Below are positions 5,733 to 9,454 of a stretch of 9,454 bases of DNA, in pieces (position 1 is the first letter of the stretch; every line of letters starts with the position of its first letter). The notes under the pieces are model-generated. The model had not been told where the DNA came from. It did no database searches and worked only from the letters and a program-made list of their open reading frames with translations. The translations under genes were made by a program, and so were the position numbers. The stretch comes from an uncultured Pseudomonadota bacterium. GTDB taxonomy: Bacteria > Pseudomonadota > Gammaproteobacteria > Burkholderiales > Methylophilaceae. The stretch is taken from positions 1-9,454 of the forward strand of contig CAINWC010000412.1 in NCBI GenBank assembly GCA_903854305.1. Reading direction: 5' to 3'.

Positions 5733-7079
5733 TCAATGCATCATCGCTAACTGGTTGCGTAAGTTATTGATGGCATCTTGTTCACCGCGAACATGGAAGA
5801 AGGCACCATCACTGTCTGAGTGCTCCTCCAACACCTGGCAGTCTGCGTAAATTTTTCCGCGTAGTTGCTGTGCCGACCAAGGAAGAAAAAGCTCGGTCTC
5901 AACCAGATCCTGCTGGAAAAATGTGACGATGGTCTGGTGTAGTTTCGCGACATCATCAGGCCTGCGTGCGCTCATCACAACGCAATCTGGATACTTTGTT
6001 CGCAAGGCTGCTTCGTGCTCAGCTTGTGCTGTTGCATCGCCGACGTGGTCGATTTTGTTGAAAATGCGAATGCGCGGTACGACATCTGCACCAATCTCCT
6101 CAAGCACTTCATCGGTAACCTCAAGCTGGCGAACAAACCCGGGGTCACTTGCATCAATGACGTGGAGCAGCAGCGATGCATCAAGTGCCTCATCTAGCGT
6201 TGACTTGAACGAGGCGACGAGGCCATGCGGCAGGTTCTTGATGAATCCAACCGTGTCGCTGACGAGTATGCGTGGCACGCTCTCTGGGTAGAGTGCGCGT
6301 ACGGTGGTATCAAGTGTAGCAAAGAGCTTATTTGCGACCAGCACTTCGCTACCTGTGAGTGCACGCGTCAAGGTAGATTTGCCGGCATTCGTATAGCCGA
6401 CGAGTGCTACCGTAGCGAGCCCTTGGCGCTCTTGCCGCCGCGCGCGCTGTGTCTTGCGTTCGGCATCCATTGCAACGATCTCCCGTTGAAGCTCGGCGAT
6501 ACGGTCGCGGATCTTGCGTCTATCCAATTCGGTTTGCGACTCGCCAGCTCCCCGGCCACCTTCACCGCTACGCTGCCGTCCTTGCGGCCCAGCCAGCTTT
6601 GCAGCTTCGCGCATGCGTGGCGCCATATATCCAAGGCGCGCAATCTCAACTTGGGCACGCGCAGCGCGAGAGCGGGCGTTGCGATGGAAAATTTCGAGGA
6701 TGACCATCGTGCGGTCCATCACCATGCAGCCGACCTCAATTTCAAGGTTGCGCGCCTGCGATGGCGAGATCTCGTGGTCGACCAAGAGAGTGTCAATATT
6801 CCATCTATCAGGGCTGGCATCGATTTCCACAAACTCGTCGAGCTCGGATTCGTTATTCACGAAGTCACGTATCTCTTGCCGCTTGCCAGCACCAAGGTAG
6901 GCCGTCATATCGAAGCCAGAGCGTTTCTGCACGAACGTTCTGACGACCTCGTAGCCTAATGTTTTTGCGAGTTCACGCAGCTCGTTCAGCGACGCCTCGA
7001 ATTCGATGTCACTTACGCTCGGCACTTGAACAGCCGCCACGATGGCGTACCTAGGTTTCTCTTTGACTTCTTTTTGCAT
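5733..7079 (-). CDS. hflX: ribosome-associated GTPase HflX
   Basis: The 448-residue product has the HflX order. An N-terminal glycine-rich HflX domain (1-about 165) contains LGAGKRQEI and the signature MDRTMVILEIFHRNARSRAARAQVEIARLGYM (121-152). A charged coiled linker with an RQRSGEGGRGAGE loop spans 165-220. The TRAFAC GTPase domain has G1 GYTNAGKST (228-236), a G2 region at ATLDTT, G3 DTVGF (275-279), G4 NKID (341-344) and G5 SAR (370-372). HflX binds the 50S subunit and splits or rescues stalled ribosomes under stress. All nucleotide-binding motifs are intact. Oddities: the gene is visibly richer in G+C than its neighbours, hfq (the usual partner) is absent, and the bases before the ATG (AATCTCCTA) contain no Shine-Dalgarno. 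A weak -10, TATTAT, lies at 7114-7119. It may be a second, transferred copy. Confidence 0.93.
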   Translation of the reverse strand: MQKEVKEKPRYAIVAAVQVPSVSDIEFEASLNELRELAKTLGYEVVRTFVQKRSGFDMTAYLGAGKRQEIRDFVNNESELDEFVEIDASPDRWNIDTLLVDHEISPSQARNLEIEVGCMVMDRTMVILEIFHRNARSRAARAQVEIARLGYMAPRMREAAKLAGPQGRQRSGEGGRGAGESQTELDRRKIRDRIAELQREIVAMDAERKTQRARRQERQGLATVALVGYTNAGKSTLTRALTGSEVLVANKLFATLDTTVRALYPESVPRILVSDTVGFIKNLPHGLVASFKSTLDEALDASLLLHVIDASDPGFVRQLEVTDEVLEEIGADVVPRIRIFNKIDHVGDATAQAEHEAALRTKYPDCVVMSARRPDDVAKLHQTIVTFFQQDLVETELFLPWSAQQLRGKIYADCQVLEEHSDSDGAFFHVRGEQDAINNLRNQLAMMH

Positions 7080-7082
7080 TAG

Positions 7083-7259
7083 GAGATTGCATCTTTTGAG
7101 TGGGCGAAGTCAGATAATACCTTAAAAGTAATCGCTGCCTGCATTGCGTATGCACAAGTTTCTCGTCGAGTTTCACCGCGATTGCTGCTGGTAGTGGCTC
7201 TATTGTTGATGGCAAGGTTGCTTAAGTGGGGCAATCAACTGGAGTGCCAACCACGTTAA
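7083..7259 (+). other. open frame without a start in the hflX-rubredoxin gap
   Basis: The 194-base gap between hflX and the rubredoxin gene holds no recognised gene. One plus-strand frame is open for 58 codons between TAG (7080-7082) and TAA (7257-7259), and it translates to a segment with a hydrophobic core, SPRLLLVVALLLMARLL. No ATG or GTG with a ribosome binding site precedes that core. It may be a gene remnant or chance. Confidence 0.15.
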
Positions 7260-7273
7260 GGTAAATAAAACGC

Positions 7274-7438
7274 CTAAAACTCAACCATCTCAAATTCAGC
7301 TTTAGTCACACCACATTCTGGACACGTCCAATCTGCAGGCACATCTTCCCAGCGTGTGCCAGGCGCAATGCCGTCATCTGGCCAGCCTTTGGCTTCTTCG
7401 TACACTAAACCACATACTACGCATTGCCACATTTTCAT
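7274..7438 (-). CDS. rubredoxin
   Basis: This 54-residue protein starts [20 protein letters not shown]. It has the two iron-binding pairs CVVCG (Cys6, Cys9) and CPECG (Cys39, Cys42), the conserved [15 protein letters not shown] stretch between them, and the usual length for a one-iron rubredoxin. It carries single electrons in the cytoplasm, for example to peroxide- or superoxide-reducing enzymes or to alkane hydroxylases. GGGGGA lies 5 bases before the ATG. It follows katA on the same strand after 173 bases, in an oxidative-stress setting, which makes a role in peroxide defence plausible though unproven. A weak -10 (TATAAC, 7496-7501) suggests it may have its own promoter. Confidence 0.95.
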   Translation of the reverse strand: MKMWQCVVCGLVYEEAKGWPDDGIAPGTRWEDVPADWTCPECGVTKAEFEMVEF

Positions 7439-7472
7439 AATTTCCCCCGTTTAACTTTTTGATAAATAATTG

Positions 7473-7485
7473 CTCACATCGTGAG
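7473..7485 (-). repeat. short inverted repeat in the rubredoxin 5' leader
   Basis: CTCAC-ATC-GTGAG forms a 5-bp stem with a 3-base loop about 35 bases before the rubredoxin ATG. It overlaps an alternative pairing, CATC-GTGA-GATG. It could be an operator half-site pair or an mRNA hairpin; it is short enough to be chance. Confidence 0.25.
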
Positions 7486-7563
7486 ATGGTCTTTGGTTAT
7501 AGTATGTCGTGCATCCACTAAAAGCCTTACAGAGATATGAAACTTTTATCGTTAGCTGGCAAT

Positions 7564-7592
7564 GTATAAGCCCGCATATTGCTGGCTTATAC
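7564..7592 (-). terminator. stem-loop after katA, terminator-like but without a U-tract
   Basis: GTATAAGCC (7564-7572) pairs perfectly with GGCTTATAC (7584-7592). Inside, GCA and TGC add three more pairs around a TAT loop after one mismatch. It begins 20 bases beyond the catalase stop codon in the minus-strand transcript. The bases following the stem on that strand are ATTGCCAGC, so the U-run of an intrinsic terminator is missing. It may instead protect the mRNA 3' end or attenuate read-through into the rubredoxin gene. Confidence 0.45.
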
Positions 7593-7611
7593 TCGCTGCA
7601 AATTATAGTCA

Positions 7612-9102
7612 TTATTTGAGTGCTGCAATCGCTTTTTTAACACCTTCAGCATAGGCGGGATCAGCCTTTGCAAACTGCGCTAACATGCGTGCTTGTATAC
7701 TTTCATTGGCCTGACTTAAGCCACCTGCAATGTTGCCAAACAATTGTGATTTTTGGCTATCGTTCATAATGCGGAACAAATCACCTGCTTGTGAATGATA
7801 ATCTTCTTCACTTTGGTCGTAAGCTTTAATCCAAGCATGCTCTAAAATTGGCATAGGCGGTACGGCAACGTATGCCACAGGTGTTGGTGCGCCATTCTCA
7901 GCCCTGTCATTAGGATAGAAGTTTGATGCGCTTGTAGTGCCTACTGCGTTTGTGTCGCTTGATTCGCCGCTGCTGTGACCGACTGGGCAACCCATTCCCG
8001 CAAAGGCGCCATCACGCTGATAATGGTTTACAGGACATTTTGCTGCATTCACTGGAATTTGGTTAACGTTTGCCCCAACTCTATAGCGTTGTGCATCTTG
8101 GTAGGCTAACAAGCGGCCTTGCAACATCTTATCTGGCGATGCATTGATGCCTGGTACAAAGTTACTTGGCGCAAAGGCTACCTGCTCAGTTTCAGCAAAA
8201 TAGTTATTCACATTTTTTTTTAACTCAAGCGTGCCAATTTCGATTAACGGGTAATCTTTATGCGGCCATATTTTGGTTAAATCAAACGGGTTGATGTTGT
8301 ACGTTCTGGCATCAGCTTCTGACATGATCTGCACTTTTACTGCCCAGCTTGGAAAATCGCCGTGATCAATCGCATCGACTAAGTCTTGCTGCGCGCCGTA
8401 GGCGGGCATTTTGGCGGCTTCTTCATTGGTTAAGGTTTTAATGCCCTGATTGGTTTTAAAATGCCATTTACACCAAACACGCTCACCTTGTGCGTTGTAA
8501 AAACTATAAGTGTGCGAGCTAAAACCATGCACGTGGCGGTAAGACAAGGGAATCCCACGGTCAGACATCAAAATGGTCATTTGATGTAATGATTGCGGGT
8601 GATTCGCCCAAAACTCAAACGCATTGGCAGGGTTAGGTAAATTGGTGCGCGCATCTTTCTTTTGGCTGTGGATAAAGTCAGGAAATTTGATTGGGTCATT
8701 CAAAAAGAACACCGGCGTATTGTTGCCTACCATATCCCAATTGCCTTCCTTGGTGTAAAACTTAACCGCAAAACCACGCGGGTCACGTGCATAATCGCTA
8801 GAGTCTTGGCCACCGCCTACTGTTGAAAAGCGTAAGAACACCTCAGTTTGTTGACCAACCTCTTGTAAAAAGTTGGCAATAGAATGTTCTTTTAAACTTT
8901 TAGTCACCGTAAAAGTGCCATAAGCCGCTGTGCCACGCGCATGCACTACGCGTTCTGGAATGCGCTCGCGGTTAAAGTGCGCCAATTTTTCAAATAAGTA
9001 ATGGTTATCATAAGTTAAAGGCCCGCGTGCGCCCACTGAAATACTGTTGTTATCATCCGCTACTGGCGCGCCTGCAGAGGTGGTTAATATCGTTTTATTC
9101 AT
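7612..9102 (-). CDS. katA: heme catalase (small-subunit, clade 3 type)
   Basis: The 496-residue product converts hydrogen peroxide to water and oxygen. Visible active-site residues are the distal His54 in RVVHARGTAAYG, Ser93 in RFSTVGG, Asn127 in MVGNNTPVFF, and the proximal heme ligand Tyr334 in RLLAYQDAQRYR with Arg330. The His-Asn spacing of 73 equals that of well-known catalases. Length and N-terminus (LTTSAGAPVADDNNS) fit the small-subunit clade 3 group, and there is no signal peptide. AAGGAG lies about 7 bases before the ATG. Divergent oxyR and the AT-rich region between them predict peroxide induction. The small ORF at 9177-9278 and a hairpin lie in its likely leader. Oddly, the C-terminal part has two Cys-Pro motifs, KCPVNH (356-357) and GCPVGH (372-373), the second where relatives I recall have a Gly/Asn-rich segment. 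Confidence 0.96.
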   Translation of the reverse strand: MNKTILTTSAGAPVADDNNSISVGARGPLTYDNHYLFEKLAHFNRERIPERVVHARGTAAYGTFTVTKSLKEHSIANFLQEVGQQTEVFLRFSTVGGGQDSSDYARDPRGFAVKFYTKEGNWDMVGNNTPVFFLNDPIKFPDFIHSQKKDARTNLPNPANAFEFWANHPQSLHQMTILMSDRGIPLSYRHVHGFSSHTYSFYNAQGERVWCKWHFKTNQGIKTLTNEEAAKMPAYGAQQDLVDAIDHGDFPSWAVKVQIMSEADARTYNINPFDLTKIWPHKDYPLIEIGTLELKKNVNNYFAETEQVAFAPSNFVPGINASPDKMLQGRLLAYQDAQRYRVGANVNQIPVNAAKCPVNHYQRDGAFAGMGCPVGHSSGESSDTNAVGTTSASNFYPNDRAENGAPTPVAYVAVPPMPILEHAWIKAYDQSEEDYHSQAGDLFRIMNDSQKSQLFGNIAGGLSQANESIQARMLAQFAKADPAYAEGVKKAIAALK

Positions 9103-9145
9103 ATCGATCTCCTTAAGTATTTCACTTTTTTAAACTGTATTTCTT

Positions 9146-9167
9146 ACAACTATGCTTTGGTAGTTGT
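9146..9167 (-). repeat. inverted repeat between the small ORF and katA
   Basis: ACAACTA (9146-9152) and TAGTTGT (9161-9167) form a perfect 7-bp stem with an 8-base loop. It starts 10 bases after the small ORF's stop codon and ends 43 bases before the katA ATG. No U-run follows on the minus strand, so it is not an obvious terminator. It could slow ribosomes, set mRNA processing, or be incidental. Confidence 0.35.
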
Positions 9168-9176
9168 TGGTATTTT

Positions 9177-9278
9177 TTAATGAGAAAGCGCGTAACTTGC
9201 CAGCAGTTCTATTGCTAAATCTGCCTCTTGTTTTAGATGCATGGCGTTTAACAAACGGGTTAATATTATTTGTGACAT
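9177..9278 (-). CDS. 33-residue small protein or leader peptide upstream of katA
   Basis: ATG at 9276-9278 follows a near-ideal Shine-Dalgarno (AAGGAGG, 5 bases before it). It opens a 33-codon frame beginning MSQIILTRLLNAMHLKQEAD and ending ASYALSH-TAA. The product looks like one or two amphipathic helices and has no Cys, signal peptide or clear membrane segment. It is on the same strand as katA, 74 bases upstream, and inside the probable katA transcript. The ribosome binding site is as strong as katA's own, which supports real translation. I do not recognise a family. Either a small stress protein or a regulatory leader peptide would fit. Confidence 0.5.
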   Translation of the reverse strand: MSQIILTRLLNAMHLKQEADLAIELLASYALSH

Positions 9279-9413
9279 GGCGCCTCCTTATTTGTTCGGT
9301 TAATCACTGTAAGACACATGATAAATAATTATTATTGATATGTATAATTGAATTTTAAAATGTTATCGATATGCTAAACTTATCGTAATTGATGAATTTA
9401 TAAGAGCTTGAGC
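9279..9413. promoter_or_regulatory. divergent oxyR-katA control region
   Basis: This 135-base AT-rich region separates the small ORF/katA unit (minus) from oxyR (plus). ATATGCTAAACTTAT (9369-9383) matches 7 of the 10 fixed bases of one OxyR element (ATAG-N7-CTAT type) and is symmetrical at its ends. GATATG occurs at 9337-9342 and again at 9368-9373, exactly 31 bases apart, about three helical turns. OxyR bound here would sit upstream of a katA promoter and downstream of the oxyR -10, fitting activation of katA and self-repression. A clear katA -35/-10 pair is not visible. Confidence 0.5.
9343..9348 (+). promoter_or_regulatory. -10 hexamer TATAAT, probably for oxyR
   Basis: A perfect TATAAT lies 65 bases upstream of the oxyR ATG on the plus strand. 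No good -35 hexamer is found 16-18 bases before it, so the promoter is weak or factor-dependent. In this AT-rich stretch a chance match is possible. Confidence 0.4.
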
Positions 9414-9454
9414 ATGACATTAAGTGAATTGCGCTTTGTAGTGGCGCTAGCAAA
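9414..9454 (+). CDS. oxyR: OxyR, LysR-type peroxide regulator (5' part only, cut by the window edge)
   Basis: ATG at 9414-9416 starts MTLSELRFVVALA, matching the first helix of the winged-helix DNA-binding domain in OxyR-type LysR proteins (compare the familiar MTLTELKYIVAVA start). Only 13 complete codons are present, so the redox-active cysteines cannot be checked. The divergent catalase gene strongly supports OxyR over other LysR regulators. The ribosome binding site is modest (AAGAGCTTGAG). Confidence 0.8.
   Translation, partial: MTLSELRFVVALA

Noticed and set aside
5923..6959. Several plus- and minus-strand open frames inside hflX
   Set aside because: Long alternative frames are expected in GC-rich DNA; the HflX frame has every family motif, and the others have none.
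1..9454. CRISPR array, tRNA/rRNA genes or intact insertion sequence
   Set aside because: No regularly spaced repeats, no cloverleaf-like or rRNA-like segments, and no transposase or terminal inverted repeats were seen on either strand.

Overview
The window reads as chromosomal DNA of a moderate-GC Gram-negative proteobacterium. A betaproteobacterium of the Methylophilaceae/Nitrosomonadales kind is my best guess, from remembered resemblance of the cytochrome-porin, the ATP-grasp protein and the OxyR start; no search was run. Almost everything lies on the minus strand. One gene, the LysR-type regulator oxyR, starts on the plus strand at the right edge, and a possible plus-strand gene end lies at the left edge.

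Right part (about 7270-9454): a peroxide-defence block. A truncated oxyR (9414 onward, +) diverges from a 33-codon small ORF with a strong ribosome binding site, followed by a heme catalase (katA) and a 54-residue rubredoxin (7274-7438). The shared oxyR/katA intergenic region is AT-rich and carries a -10 hexamer and a weak OxyR-like dyad.

Middle (about 4290-7080): a GC-richer GTPase gene, hflX, with no hfq beside it and no visible Shine-Dalgarno. Next is an unrecognised Ala/Gly-rich protein with its own promoter, whose reading frame is broken by one missing base in a GGG run (4850-4852).

Left part (1-4130): an MFS_3-type exporter, also broken by one missing base (about 3105-3107). In the same frame beyond its stop lies a 17-codon His-rich small ORF. 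Then come a stand-alone RimK-like ATP-grasp protein of unknown function and a fused cytochrome-porin (signal peptide, one CxxCH heme site, outer-membrane beta-barrel). The cytochrome-porin gene has a perfect FNR/Anr box (TTGAT-N4-ATCAA) placed correctly over a -10 hexamer, so low-oxygen induction is predicted. Its 3' end appears to be missing, as if a rearrangement junction lies near position 90.

The points most worth a second look are the FNR-controlled but truncated cytochrome-porin, the two frameshifts that each look like one lost G, the small ORF plus hairpin ahead of katA, the His-rich peptide behind the MFS gene, and the unrecognised effector-like protein. I see no tRNA, rRNA, CRISPR array or intact insertion sequence. 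No stretch over 300 bases lacks a gene.
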